Shown piece after piece: positions 1 through 9,811 of a DNA stretch of 64,000 nt. How positions within the stretch are numbered: position 1 is the first letter of the stretch; each line of letters begins with the position of its first letter. The translations under genes were made by a program, and so were the position numbers. The notes beneath the pieces are model-generated. The model was not told the origin of the DNA. It saw only the letters and a program-made list of their open reading frames with translations, and did no database searches. The stretch spans positions 16,922,690 through 16,986,689 of the forward strand of contig CM060850.1 in assembly GCA_030737835.1 (NCBI GenBank), in the 5' to 3' direction. Source of the stretch: Acorus gramineus. Lineage: Eukaryota; Streptophyta; Magnoliopsida; Acorales; Acoraceae.

Positions 1-1827
1 GATCCATCTTTGAGTAAAGCCATGCATCTCCATCACTTGGAGAAGAAAGCCACGGTCAACATTGTCGTACGCCTTTGAAAAATCAAGTTTAAACAACAGC
101 CCTCTGCGATGATCTTTATGCAACGCTGAAATGATCTCCTGGGCCGATAGGAATCCATCTTGAAGATGTCGGCCAGGAATGAAAGCAGCTTGTGCGTCGT
201 CGATGAGCGTTCCGCAGACCTTTTTGAGACGATGCGCCATGATTTTAGCCATGATCATATAAGCTCCGTTGACTAGACATATTGGTCGAAACTCGTCAAT
301 GTGTACCGCCCCAAGCTTCTTGGGGATAAGCACGAACGCCGAAGAGTTTAGGCATGCAATGCCGCGTTGTTCATTGAAAAACTCCATACACATGTTTATT
401 ATGTCCTCCTTCACTGTGAGCCAGAAGCGCTGAAAGAATTTGAGGCAGAAGCCGTCGGGGCCCGACGCTTTGTCCCCATCCGCCCCGAAGACTGCGCGAC
501 GTATCTCAATCTCCTCCAAAGGAGCTTCCAGACCTTCATGTTGCTCCGGTGAGAGTGTGGGAAGAGACTCGTCGGACCATTCCGGCCTCCAGCCCCTTCT
601 CTTGCGAAAGGCTTTCTTGAAGTGTTGTACTAGCTTTGCTTTGATATCATTTGGGTCCTTCCACACCTGTCCGTCAATCTCCAATTGTAATAAACGGTTG
701 ATGCGCCGGCGTTGACTTGCCACCATATGGAAATATTTAGTGTTGTTGTCCCCCGCCTTGAGCCACAACGCTTTTGATTTTTGACGCCACTCAATCTCTT
801 CGAGTTTAAGAATATCCGCAAGTTTTTCTTTAGCCCTGACCCGTAGCGCCCTATCCTCTGCTGAAATGACGCTCGCCTCCTCTGCCCGGTCCAGAGCTTG
901 AATGATTTCGGTCATGGAAACTTTCTTTAAAGTCCTGTTTGCACGCTCCTTTTTACTCCACTCCCGCAGCACCTTCTTTAGACGACATAACTTGAAAGAC
1001 ACTCTGCGAGCGCCTCTCAGGCCCCCAGCGTTAGCTTGCCATGACGAGCTAATTATTTCGTCAATGTTTTCCGCCTCGCACCACCATGACTCAAAACGGA
1101 ATGGCTGATTTGGAAGCCTCCCCGTATTAGTATTGATGATGAGAGGGATGTGATCTGACACAGACCGTGCCGCCCCAAGTACTTCGCAACCTATGAAGTG
1201 ATCTTCCCAGTCCGCGTCCACCAGAATTCGATCAAGTCGGGCCAAAGAAGGCTGCTCCCGCATATTACTCCACGTGAAACGGTGATTTGTCACTGGTAGA
1301 TCTACCAAGCCTTCATTATCTATCCAGTCCGAGAAGGAGGTCATCCCGAGAGTCAAGGAATTCGGATGGTTCCGATCATCGGTGCTTCTAGTGATATTGA
1401 AGTCGCCAAGGATTGCGGATGGCACATTCCAGAGGGACCGAATGGCGGATAACTCCTCCCACATTTGCTCACGTGCTTCGTCCGCATGTGGGCCATAGAC
1501 GCAGGAGCAGTTCCAGTGCCAGCCTGACGACTTGCATTCTAGCAGGACAGACAAGTAATTGCTTCCTGTGGACTGGGCAATCAGGTCCCAGTTTCCGGAG
1601 TGCCAGCCGATCAAGATTCCGCCAGCCGCCCCAAGAGCCGCCTTGCACGCGAAGGCATCGAAAGAATTCCCGTTGATATCTCGAATGATGGCACGATCAA
1701 TCACCTCCATTTTGGTTTCTTGCAAACAACACACCTGCACCTTCTCCTCCATCACTAACTCCCTCACCGCCCTCCGTTTCGCTGGGTCGTTTAGACCCCG
1801 AATATTCCAATTTAACATTTTCAACAT
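1..1827 (-). CDS. LINE ORF2: AP endonuclease + reverse transcriptase (partial, C-terminus off window)
   Basis: Reading from the ATG at 1827 down to base 1 gives 609 codons without a stop (checked codon by codon). It makes the enzyme that nicks target DNA and copies the LINE RNA there (target-primed reverse transcription). Endonuclease landmarks: WNIRGLND at residues 7-14, QETK with Glu37, YGP at 111-113, GDFN with Asp142 and Asn144, and SDH with Asp225 and His226. Reverse-transcriptase landmarks: SGPDGF, then FRPICLVNG, IPGR, and motif A LDFSKAYD with Asp582. The catalytic YADD/FADD box, RNase H and 3' end lie outside the window. The start lies 59 bp past the ORF1 stop. The MLKMLNWN start resembles that of the LINE fragments at 39408 and 63860. 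Confidence 0.92.
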   Translation of the reverse strand, partial: MLKMLNWNIRGLNDPAKRRAVRELVMEEKVQVCCLQETKMEVIDRAIIRDINGNSFDAFACKAALGAAGGILIGWHSGNWDLIAQSTGSNYLSVLLECKSSGWHWNCSCVYGPHADEAREQMWEELSAIRSLWNVPSAILGDFNITRSTDDRNHPNSLTLGMTSFSDWIDNEGLVDLPVTNHRFTWSNMREQPSLARLDRILVDADWEDHFIGCEVLGAARSVSDHIPLIINTNTGRLPNQPFRFESWWCEAENIDEIISSSWQANAGGLRGARRVSFKLCRLKKVLREWSKKERANRTLKKVSMTEIIQALDRAEEASVISAEDRALRVRAKEKLADILKLEEIEWRQKSKALWLKAGDNNTKYFHMVASQRRRINRLLQLEIDGQVWKDPNDIKAKLVQHFKKAFRKRRGWRPEWSDESLPTLSPEQHEGLEAPLEEIEIRRAVFGADGDKASGPDGFCLKFFQRFWLTVKEDIINMCMEFFNEQRGIACLNSSAFVLIPKKLGAVHIDEFRPICLVNGAYMIMAKIMAHRLKKVCGTLIDDAQAAFIPGRHLQDGFLSAQEIISALHKDHRRGLLFKLDFSKAYDNVDRGFLLQVMEMHGFTQRWI

Positions 1828-1885
1828 AAAGACAAGAGATGATCCCCACTGAATCCCTCCGAACACTGGGACTCGACACAGTCTC

Positions 1886-3175
1886 CTATCGGTCCGCTTC
1901 ATCTCCCGTGGTCGAGAGAGGTGACTCCGCGCTCACTGGCTCATCCTCCGCAATGAAAGGCCCGCATCGTCCAAAGTCACCTCGGAGAATGTTGACGAAC
2001 CTCGTGTGCTCCAGGTCATCGTGCAATTTGAAATCCATATGCGACGCACAGAGTCGAGCGATGTTGTAACCCGACGCGTGTCCCCTTTGAGGAGAAGCTC
2101 CACTGAGGTGTGAAGGCCTCTCGATTGACAAGTCAAAGTGGATCCCACTTCCGTGTCTAGGCGAACCCACCAGACGAATGGATGATGGGCTTGGGCTGCT
2201 TAGTATCGGGCTGCCGCTTGATCTATCCGATTTTGAACTACCTGACTCAGTGGGCCGGTCCATGATGATTACCGACGTAAACGGTCCGGGAGCGTTTATA
2301 ATCGGGTTTGATTCTGCAATCCGCGAGAGGGACTGCTCTGACTCTGCCAGGTCATTTTTCTCCTTTTCCATGTCTATGCTCCACATGGCCGCCTGAACCG
2401 GCCGTACGACCGGCTGCTTTGAAAGTCCCGAAGTCCCCGATGGAATACACTCCGGGTCCGAGGTGGAACCCCGTCTGTCCTCCTTGCCCTCAGAAACCCC
2501 TAGTGACTGTACCTTCTGACTTTCGATGCGTGATGGGATATGGTACATCTCTGACCGCCGGGTTGGGCCCGAGGTCTTTGTCAGACTTTGCGTGTAGACC
2601 CTCCGACACGTGATTGGATCAGACGGGACAGCCTCGGAAGTGGTCACCCCCTCCGGCTGGTCCGCCGGAAGTTTTCCTTTGTCCCTTTGCTCCGACCTCG
2701 GCCCAGAAGCCATTTGCCAGCGTTGGGACACCCGACGGCGGGCGTCGTCCCCGAACTCATCCGCGGACGACGACCTTGATGAGTGGGGCATTGCGGGACC
2801 CGCGACAAGCTCAGCCCACGACCGCTTCGAGGCCATGAAGGTCTCTTGCGCATCGATTGAAACTTGGTACGACTCGGCCCCCATCGCAAAGACCACCAGT
2901 CGTGGCCATCCCAACCGCGGTCCCGACCTTAACGTGAGTTCTGTGAATGTCCTCCCCGAGGCATCCAGACCTCTCCGTCCAAACTCCGACACCTCTCCGA
3001 AGCCTTCCATGATGATCCGGAGGCACTCCTCGCTTTGCCAGTGCAAGGGAAGGCCACCTAAACGAAGATGCCATCTGGAACCTGATCCTGGTGCCGCACC
3101 GAATTCCTTCGCCAACTCTGAGCACTTCAAGTTTTCCCGTCCGGACCGGTGATTCCGAATCTCACCATTTTGGAT
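1886..3175 (-). CDS. LINE ORF1, second part (DUF4283-like, then low-complexity tail)
   Basis: Open frame of 430 codons on the minus strand, in a different frame from the zinc-knuckle part that ends at 3127. Its first third contains GGLPLHWQSEECLRI and GFGEVSEF, matching the DUF4283-type pattern (GLPLHxWSEE...IG) of plant LINE ORF1 proteins. The rest, about 300 residues, is Ser/Pro/Arg-rich without a recognised domain. ORF1 proteins bind the LINE RNA. The two pieces overlap by about 50 bp and most simply represent one ORF1 split by a single-base indel or a frameshift site around 3127-3175. There is no in-frame ATG at the start of this part. Confidence 0.7.
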   Translation of the reverse strand: MQNGEIRNHRSGRENLKCSELAKEFGAAPGSGSRWHLRLGGLPLHWQSEECLRIIMEGFGEVSEFGRRGLDASGRTFTELTLRSGPRLGWPRLVVFAMGAESYQVSIDAQETFMASKRSWAELVAGPAMPHSSRSSSADEFGDDARRRVSQRWQMASGPRSEQRDKGKLPADQPEGVTTSEAVPSDPITCRRVYTQSLTKTSGPTRRSEMYHIPSRIESQKVQSLGVSEGKEDRRGSTSDPECIPSGTSGLSKQPVVRPVQAAMWSIDMEKEKNDLAESEQSLSRIAESNPIINAPGPFTSVIIMDRPTESGSSKSDRSSGSPILSSPSPSSIRLVGSPRHGSGIHFDLSIERPSHLSGASPQRGHASGYNIARLCASHMDFKLHDDLEHTRFVNILRGDFGRCGPFIAEDEPVSAESPLSTTGDEADR

Positions 3176-3660
3176 CTAAGCTGGCCATTGAAAACCCGAA
3201 TAAGGAATACTCCCGCTCCTAGTCGCATTTCCAGCTTCCAGCCTCTTCCTCCCCACGCTTCTGAGATCAGCTGTCGAACTTCCGCGGATGTGGGTGCCCA
3301 TCCGAAAGCGGATGCCGTAATACAACATCGTAGTTTTCTCTCCTCTGGACGCGGATTGAACCTCGCCGGTAGTTGCACATGAATGGGAACTGGCTCCACC
3401 TTCGCCGTGGTTTCCTTGGGAAACTCCCGGTGACAAGCCGATGCAATGTGCCCGATCCCACCACATTTCCTGCACCTCACCGGTTCCCGGCACTCCCTAC
3501 TCCAGTGACCAACCCCCAGACACCTGAAACATCGGTTATCCGCGAGCCGACGCCCCTCCTTCCTTTTCATGACCGGCGCTCGCCTGTCGCTGCTTCGCCT
3601 GCTTTGCCTCCGAACCTTCGACCTCCAGCCTTCCGTCGTCGCACGTTCCACCCAACGCAT
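3127..3660 (-). CDS. LINE ORF1, first part with two CCHC zinc knuckles
   Basis: 178 codons from an in-frame ATG at 3660 (MRWVERATTEG...) to TGA at 3127. The N-terminus is very basic (Arg/Lys-rich). Two zinc knuckles of the form C-x2-C-x4-H-x4-C follow: CFRCLGVGHWSREC and CRKCGGIGHIASAC, the nucleic-acid-binding signature of gag-like LINE ORF1 proteins. The remainder (APTSAEVRQLISEAWGG, GVFLIRVF) looks like the start of a DUF4283-type fold that continues in the other frame. The knuckles precede this region, the reverse of the common plant order. The frame runs on past 3660 into the WOX-like exon, so the true start could be elsewhere if the LINE is 5'-truncated. Confidence 0.75.
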   Translation of the reverse strand: MRWVERATTEGWRSKVRRQSRRSSDRRAPVMKRKEGRRLADNRCFRCLGVGHWSRECREPVRCRKCGGIGHIASACHREFPKETTAKVEPVPIHVQLPARFNPRPEERKLRCCITASAFGWAPTSAEVRQLISEAWGGRGWKLEMRLGAGVFLIRVFNGQLRSKMVRFGITGPDGKT

Positions 3661-3800
3661 GGTGACAAGATCAACAATGGCGACGGCGGGGGCGGTGTGA
3701 ATGTTGGGTTGGTGTACCCGGTGATGACGGAAGAGCAGATTCAGATCCTTCGGCACCAGATCGTCGCGCACACCATCATATGCGAGCAGCTCGTCCAGAT
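3658..3800 (+). CDS. WOX13-clade homeobox gene, exon 1 fragment
   Basis: In frame +1 of position 3658 the sequence reads NNGDGGGG, a short linker, then YPVMTEEQIQILRHQI and TICEQLVQM. This resembles the conserved N-terminus of WOX13/WOX14-type proteins as I recall it (Gly-rich, then YVKVMTDEQ...LRxQI...YxTICExLVEMH). The match stops at CAGAT followed by GTATAT at 3801, a good plant splice donor. It is therefore read as the 3' part of a first exon with the intron downstream. No homeodomain exon (RQRWTPTPxQLQ...) is visible downstream in the window. The 5' side is replaced by the LINE at about 3657. It may be a gene broken by LINE insertion or an isolated gene fragment. The assignment is from memory of the family. 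Confidence 0.6.
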
Positions 3801-5095
3801 GTATATAATATAATATTGATTAATTGTTAGATATAAAAATTCGTGTCTTTTTTCAGTTACAATAATTGTTTTTCTGGATTTAATTAATTCATGAAAGTTT
3901 GGATTTAAGTTGTTGCTTTGGTTTTAAATGGTGATGGATTGATCTGTTCTTCATTTGGAAATTTTTCTTCCTTTTTTTTCATTAATGAGGGTGCACGTCC
4001 ATCAACCTCTTCACAGTAGTCAAGCAATTGTTATTATTATGGTCTTAGGTTCCCACAAGTGTAGGGGGATTAACAGTTGCAGAGAGAATGCATCAAAACA
4101 TTGTAACACTTCAGATATTCTAAGTGCCATCCTAAGTGAAAGTCCACAAAACAGCCAACAATAATAAAACTGGCTGAAAAGGCTACAGAAGAAAGAGGAC
4201 AATTACACAATGATAGAAAATGAAACCGAAAATTCAACTATAGAAATGTTATTCATTTAGGGAACCATTATTTGTTAAATACAAAATCTTACGGTTAAAC
4301 AAAATTTAATGTTTCCTTGTCAAACATTTGAGATTCCTTAACATAACTTGATCAGTGTGCACCAGATAGCTAGAAAACTAAGAAAAAGCAATTTTATCTT
4401 TTCTAAATTTGTGTTTTATAATATTTCTCTGTTCTTAATTGATATTAAGTTCTCTAGAGAAAACATACCTAACACTTCATAATATGAACGTTTTGCTCCT
4501 GAATAGCCATAATGTGAACAACATTGTACCCGAGTCATCACCAAAGCTTGTGTACATGTTAATTTTGGTTCATGCATATTAAACATTCAACTACAAACTC
4601 AGAGTAGCTGCAGCTAAGGTGAAGACTCTAACAAAAGCTTGTACCACTCATTTTTATAGCAATGACATTTTTAATGACAAAAGTTGATGGAGAAAAATTA
4701 TAATGATCATATTCATGTTCAGATCACCTGGGCTGTAAATATTAAATCTATAAATGAATATGGTCATGATTGTGAGAATGAGAAGAAAATGAGAAGTGTT
4801 TGTTGAAAGAGATAAGCATGCTTGATCTAATTGAAAATTAAGAAATTTAAGGAGAGAAGAAATTCTATCCAAATTGGACAACTAATGGTAGGCTGTGCTA
4901 TTCCACATACAATTTGCTTGTTCATTTGGCTTTTTATATATACTGCTGGTGTATTCAATTTAAGATTTCATTAACAAAAATCATGACAAACAAATATTTA
5001 AGATTTCATTTTACTCTTAGGTAGTATCAACTGTAGTGATTAATTAGTTATGAAAAATTGTCCAGTTTTGCAGCTTTCCATGTTGGTAATATCAA
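3801..5095 (+). other. AT-rich intron-like DNA, no gene seen
   Basis: Begins with the GTATAT donor-like site after the WOX-like exon. It is AT-rich and holds no recognisable coding sequence on either strand. The segment 3826-3945 recurs in diverged form at 5096-5279, including an identical TTTAATTAATTCATGAA and a shared GTTGTTGCTTT. That is consistent with a partly duplicated intron. Short ORFs here show no protein features. Confidence 0.5.
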
Positions 5096-5279
5096 GACTG
5101 ATTAACTAGCTATAAAATTGTGTATTTTCATTTCAGTTATTATCATTGTTGGTTTTCTAGATTTAATTAATTCATGAATGTTTGGGTTTGAAGCCTCTGC
5201 TTATGCTTAATTGGGATGGAAGTCATGCTTCTGCTTTAAGTTGTTGCTTTTGTTTTAAATGGTAACGAATCGATCTGTC
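5096..5279 (+). repeat. diverged direct repeat of 3826-3945
   Basis: Shares with 3826-3945 the succession GATTAA..., a T-rich stretch ending in TTTCAGTTA, TTTAATTAATTCATGAA, GTTTGG, AAGTTGTTGCTTT, TTTTAAATGGT and a final GATCTGT. The copy at 5096 has about 50 extra bases before AAGTTGTTGC. Homology stops exactly after GATCTGT, where the candidate CACTA end begins in this copy. Confidence 0.6.
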
Positions 5280-5480
5280 ACTACAAGAAAAATGTTTTTT
5301 TGTTGTACTAAGAAATTATTTCCTAGCTAATTTATTTTATTTTAAAATTATCCCTGGTTTTTATTATGGTAATCATGTTTCTCTGTTTTCTATCGAAGTT
5401 GATGTCAGTGTCAATCTTGTTTTACCAACGAAAGTTATTCCTTGGTATATGTTATGTTTAACTACACCCACCCTTTCAAA
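5280..5480 (+). mobile_element. candidate CACTA (En/Spm) transposon end
   Basis: Starts with CACTACAAGAAAAA, the terminal inverted repeat typical of plant CACTA elements. It begins exactly where the local direct repeat stops matching its partner, so 5280 is a real insertion junction. AT-rich sequence with repeated TTTCCTAG/ATTCCTTGG-like words follows, as in CACTA subterminal regions. I found no opposite end (TTTTTCTTGTAGTG) and no transposase. It is either a solo terminus or a decayed element, and its right limit is arbitrary. Confidence 0.4.
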
Positions 5481-6160
5481 ATTTATTTTTTCACTTTTGA
5501 AACCCAACAAAAAAATAAATATTTTTTTCACTTCATTTGAAACACTAATAAAGTCACTGACTCCCTAATCGCTAAAAAGAGGATCGAAGGAGAGAAACTC
5601 TTAAGCCGTTCGATTTTGGAAGATTCGACTTCACCTCATCCTTACCAACCTCCCTCATTGTCACCTCTGACCGATCTCATTGTCAGATCTGGATCAACAG
5701 AGAAGCTAAGATTATGCGCTAGTGCAAATTGGGAAGCTTAGATGATGCGCAATTGGGTACCTGCAATGCTCCAAGTACTCTCACGGGTGGGTGCGGGAGA
5801 TCATCAAAAGACACGTAGCGGCGTCAAGAACCTCCTCGGAGTAGCAGAAGAAGAAGTCCTGCCCTGGTTTCCGTGACCAGCGCTTCCTCTTGCTTGTCGT
5901 TGGGAATGCCGCCAGGGGGAGCTTTGTTACGATTTTTGATCTTGGATGCAATCAATCAAAGAAAATAAACAAACAAATCAAAGCAAAGACAAAAAATTTA
6001 GTGGTTCGGTAAATCTTGCCTACGTATACGGAGCACACTAGAGATCAATCCACTATCAATGAGAAGTTTTTACAATGATTACACCGAAGATAAAAATCCT
6101 AGAACCTAATGAAAAATATGAGATGCTTGACATCTCATTAAAGGCCAAAAAGTCAATACA
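5481..6160. other. unassigned segment with a GC-richer island and a repeat-like tract
   Basis: From about 5560 to 5930 the base composition rises and several frames stay open for 30-60 codons, but no start, domain or splice structure is convincing. On the minus strand one frame reads KRKRWSRKPG and later ATCLLMISR. This is faintly reminiscent of plant C2H2 (ZAT-type) proteins and too short to call. From about 5936 to 6160 an AT-rich tract contains GTGGTTCGGTAAATCTTGCC and ACGTATACGGAGCACAC. I associate such words with dispersed plant retroelement fragments, without firm assignment. Confidence 0.3.
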
Positions 6161-8040
6161 CGAAAGACCCCCGTCTGACCCTGCGTAGCGCTAATAATCC
6201 TCTGCGTACATCATTAAGCTCCACAATATATAACAAGCTTCTCGGAGTGCCAACTCATGTGGCCATAGAGGGCATTGACGACATGGCCCATTCCACAAAC
6301 GAATTGAGCCCGAGTGAGAAGAGAAGCTCTTGTCGCTGGATTCGCAGCCGTGCTGCTTATCTTCCTCCATTGGAAAGCTCAAAATCAACCAACAAAGATA
6401 GCGAGCAAAAACAGAGCACGCGGAGGAACAACAGAGGGTGGTTTCGCAAAGAAAAAAAAAAGGATGGAAATCTTATTAGTTTTTCAGAGAATTTTTGGAA
6501 AGTGAGACAGAGAGAGACCGTCTGTATTATCTTTGATTGTTTAAGATTTATGTTGATTTGATTGTCTGTTTGTCATGATTTTAATTAATGAAATCTTAAA
6601 TTGATTTACTTATGGTTCCATTTGTAGTATGGGAGGAGATCTACGAATATTTACCGTTATAAATTATAAAGGCCTATCTGGCTATCTCTCTCTGTTCATT
6701 TATCTTTTTAACGTAATCGTGATCGTCGATTTCTTTTGATGATCTGTACAGCTGTGGATACAATTCAAGGGGATAAGAGTGGTGGGAGTTTATTTATTGT
6801 CGTGGACCACTCTAACCGTTGGTGTTTAATTTGACTTCATTAAAGACAAAGGGGGCACCACTTTTATAAGAAATCTAACTGAAAAATGTCGATCGAATAT
6901 CTTTAATTTGGGACACCACTTTCAGTTTTGAATGTCATTCCAAACATTGATACAGAAAACTTAATGTTTGAATGATTTTTTTTATCATTAGAGATTGAAG
7001 GCTTGGAGGTAAGCCAGTTAACTATTTGATAATGTCATTCCAAACATTACACGTGCGTATGTAATGTGTCAAACCCACACCATGGTAAAAAAATTTGAAC
7101 CTGGACGCTAAAGTCTGCCTACATCATACCCTTTTTGAACAAGTGTACAACCATAGAAACAATAGGGTCACAATAGGATTAAAAAAAATGTGATCCTAAT
7201 AGCGTGTAAGCAGAGAGCAAAGAAAAATTATCAAGAAATTCAAATGGACATGACCCAAAATTCCAATAATTTTGATTCTAACATATTAATTTTGCCTATG
7301 CAATCCAGGCCGTGTTGGGCCGGGCACATGTGCGTGTGTTTATGGGACAAACTAACATCATAGTATGTCCTCTCCAGAGGCAGAGCCAGGAAATAAATTT
7401 GGGGTGGGCTAAATTAAATTTTAGTAAAAGAAAATTTATGCTTGATAAAAAGCACTAAATAAAATTTTATATAAATAAATCAAATTTATAATAAAAATCT
7501 ATTCAAGAATTTCAAAGTGAGAAACTATGTTCATGTATGTATCACAATGGAACGACAGAAGCGCAATGGGCAGGGGGACGGGGACCAGTGATGGGAAGAT
7601 GACTGTGGTGAATATGTGATTTCGGAGATGGATGAGGAGAGAGAGATTAACCAGGCTGTTTATTATATATTAATTTAATTAGGATATGATTTTAAGAGGT
7701 ATTTAGGGATTGAACGCTAATACATTTAGTTTGTTTTGCAACTTCATACGCTATTATAGAGTGATCAATGTCAAATATATATGTAACATACAATGATACA
7801 AAAACAGATAAATTAAGGTCTACGTGGGATTTTGCCAGTTTTTCTATTGGGTCGAGCACCCGCCTTGACAGCTAAATTGGATAAAGTGGGTCATGTTCAT
7901 GGTCGTACCTATATCATGGGTCTGACTGTTCTAACCGAAAAATTGAAATGAGGAGTGATACACATTAAGTCCTTAATTAATTATTTAACTATTCGATATT
8001 AATCATGTAAAAAATTACCATTGAATGTAATTAATTTAAA
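6161..8040. other. intergenic, no gene recognised
   Basis: Mostly AT-rich. ORFs up to 104 codons at 6191-6561 occur on both strands without family features. The words AATGTCATTCCAAACATT occur twice (about 6935 and 7029). No transposon ends, RNA genes or splice structures were recognised. Confidence 0.4.
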
Positions 8041-8439
8041 GAATGTTTTAGGGTAGTTCATTTAAATGGGCGCTATAACTATTAGAACTATAATTATATT
8101 CTATAATAAGACAAAGACATAATAAAAAATTCTCAGACAAGTAATAAGAGAATATCAACTTTAAAAAATTATCGAATTCGCTTTCATCGTCGTACAACAA
8201 TTTTTATGATCGATTAAGCCATTGGCGAAGCAAACAAGGATTAATAATTAAAAATGAAACTCTAGGTATTTTTCTCATAGATACCAATGTCAAACCCAAC
8301 TAACAATTAAAACTATGTCCGAACTTATTAAAATTCATCAACTTTTTCATGAAATTCATCTAAACTCTGAAAAATCATAAAGATTTTTTCAGAGAAACAA
8401 AAGAGCTGCCCACTAGGTCCATTGTAGCTTGCTCATTTG
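8041..8439 (-). other. 3' flank of RING-H2 copy A
   Basis: Noncoding sequence homologous to the 3' flanks of the other RING genes. The stretch around 8255-8320 (AAATGAAACTCTAGGTA..., CAAACCCAACTAACA) recurs at about 38905, 45885 and 63360. The stretch around 8060-8100 is an inverted match to the 3' flank of RING gene B near 38590-38640. This places copy A in the same gene family and orientation class as the C and RING' copies. Confidence 0.55.
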
Positions 8440-8981
8440 AGTAGCCATCCTGCATCAGGAGTGATATGCATTAGGTCTTAAAAGTCTGTCAGACATGCCC
8501 ATGATAGTTGATTCTTTATGATTGTGAATTTGATCTCGGAGGCGGCATATGGGACCTGCACATGGGACATGTTGGTTTTCTCTTCAACCATCTCTCTACA
8601 CAGCTTCCCTAAAACACATGTCCACATGACGTGTACTTTTCAAAGTCATTAGCTTTTCAAGACAAATCGCATATAAATCTGACATGTCTGTTGGACTCTT
8701 GCACTCAACATTCTCAAGGTTCATGGCCATATAATTAATCGATAAAAAAAATGTATCGTCACAAAACAACATAACTAAGTCTTCAAGTTTCACTGTAATT
8801 CTCAACATCTGATACTGAGGTCCAAGCGTGCTTGCCTTCCTATGAATGAAATCCGAGATATAGTTCACATAAATATCGAAAATTTGCCCGTCATGTATGA
8901 TGCGGACAAGCATATTTGCACTGCCTTCCCAAAATCGCTTGAGCTCAACACATCCTCCAAAGGTTAGATGATGGTGGATGT
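8440..8981 (-). pseudogene. RING-H2 finger pseudogene (copy A), broken by a retrotransposon
   Basis: Minus-strand relative of the intact gene at 46031-46789. The middle region is readable (8596-8913: IYVNYISDFIHRKAS, EYQMLRITVKLEDL-like), ending in CLEKLM where the RING should begin. The RING motif is degenerate: most zinc ligands are lost to frame changes and substitutions. The N-terminal third is missing because a Ty3/gypsy LTR starts at 8982, inside the segment matching residues around QPLEGVLSS of the intact gene. I did not find the missing part beyond the far LTR. It was once the same kind of E3-ligase-like gene and now looks non-functional. Confidence 0.8.
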
Positions 8982-9811
8982 TGTAGATACCCTAATTTTG
9001 ACCGTCTAAAGAAAAGAAATTTACTTCAAGTAATATTGGAAAACAACCACATTTGGACATCTAATAGAAAACAACCTCAAAACTGAAACCCTAAGTCCAA
9101 CACTTAGAAAAATCTAAGAGCCTGGACAAGGGCGGCTACTTGAGTAGCCGCCCCATACCAGGTGGCTAGTTCCAACTAGCTGCCCACCTGACCGACCCCA
9201 AACCGCCTTCCTAGATGGGACATAAAGCAAGCATGATTGCACCGGATTGTCTCTTCTAGCCGCCCCATTTAGCTGGTTCATCCTTAGTAACCGACCCAAG
9301 CCACTGCTTATCAGAAATAGGACATTTGGCATGTTATGATGGAGGCGGCTACCTGAGAGTAGCCACCCCTCACTGGGCGGCTAGTTCCAACTAGCTACCC
9401 CTCACCTGGACATTCGCAGAACAAAGATCTAATGGGAGGTCAAATCAAGCACCTTATTATCCATTTTGATCTATTGTCCATTGAACACTCCCCTACACCC
9501 CTTTTACTATAAATAAGGGGGGTCTCTAAGCATAATCGATAACCATCAATAGCAATCAATAACCCACAACAGCACACATTCCCAATCATCCAAGCCTATA
9601 CCCCCCCCCCACACCACCATTTCAAAAACCCTTGAGAGAGAAAGTGAGAGAGAAACCCATTTCCTACACCAAATCCACTCTCTAAAATCCAAGTTAAACC
9701 TAGCTTAACCTCTGCCAAAACCAAATCCAAACCCTACCCAGGTTCTGCCCAAATTGAACCAAACACCAGGCGGCTAAATCCAACTAGCCGGCCCTTCCCT
9801 AGCCCATCTCA
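8982..9811 (+). repeat. 5' LTR of the Ty3/gypsy element (right limit uncertain)
   Basis: Starts TGTAGATACCC and aligns along its length with 27565-28441. It contains a TATA-like TATAAATA at 9508-9515, a poly-C run, GAGAG-rich words and several hairpin motifs of the GGCGGCTA type. Homology with the 3' LTR ends near CCCTAGC at 9811. Because no clean CA end or primer-binding site is visible there, the real LTR may extend further right. Confidence 0.75.
9508..9515 (+). promoter_or_regulatory. TATA box of the 5' LTR
   Basis: TATAAATA followed by a G-rich run, conserved at 28104-28111 in the 3' LTR. It is about 525 bp into the LTR, the usual place for the U3 promoter. Confidence 0.55.

Larger units (their letters stand above)
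1..3657 (-). mobile_element. L1-type LINE (non-LTR retrotransposon), cut by the left window edge
   Basis: Minus-strand element with the plant LINE order: an ORF1 with zinc knuckles and a DUF4283-like part, then ORF2 starting with an APE-type endonuclease followed by reverse transcriptase. The poly-A end would lie left of base 1. The 5' end is near 3657, where the sequence becomes WOX-like on the other strand. No untranslated leader is visible before the first ORF1 methionine, so the copy is probably 5'-truncated. ORF2 is fully open in the window, which suggests a recent insertion. Target-site duplications cannot be tested because one end is missing. Confidence 0.9.

Noticed and set aside
2588-3813. 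Plus-strand ORFs up to 180 codons across the LINE ORF1
   Set aside because: They are antisense shadows of LINE ORF1, except the last part after 3658, which is kept as a WOX-like exon.
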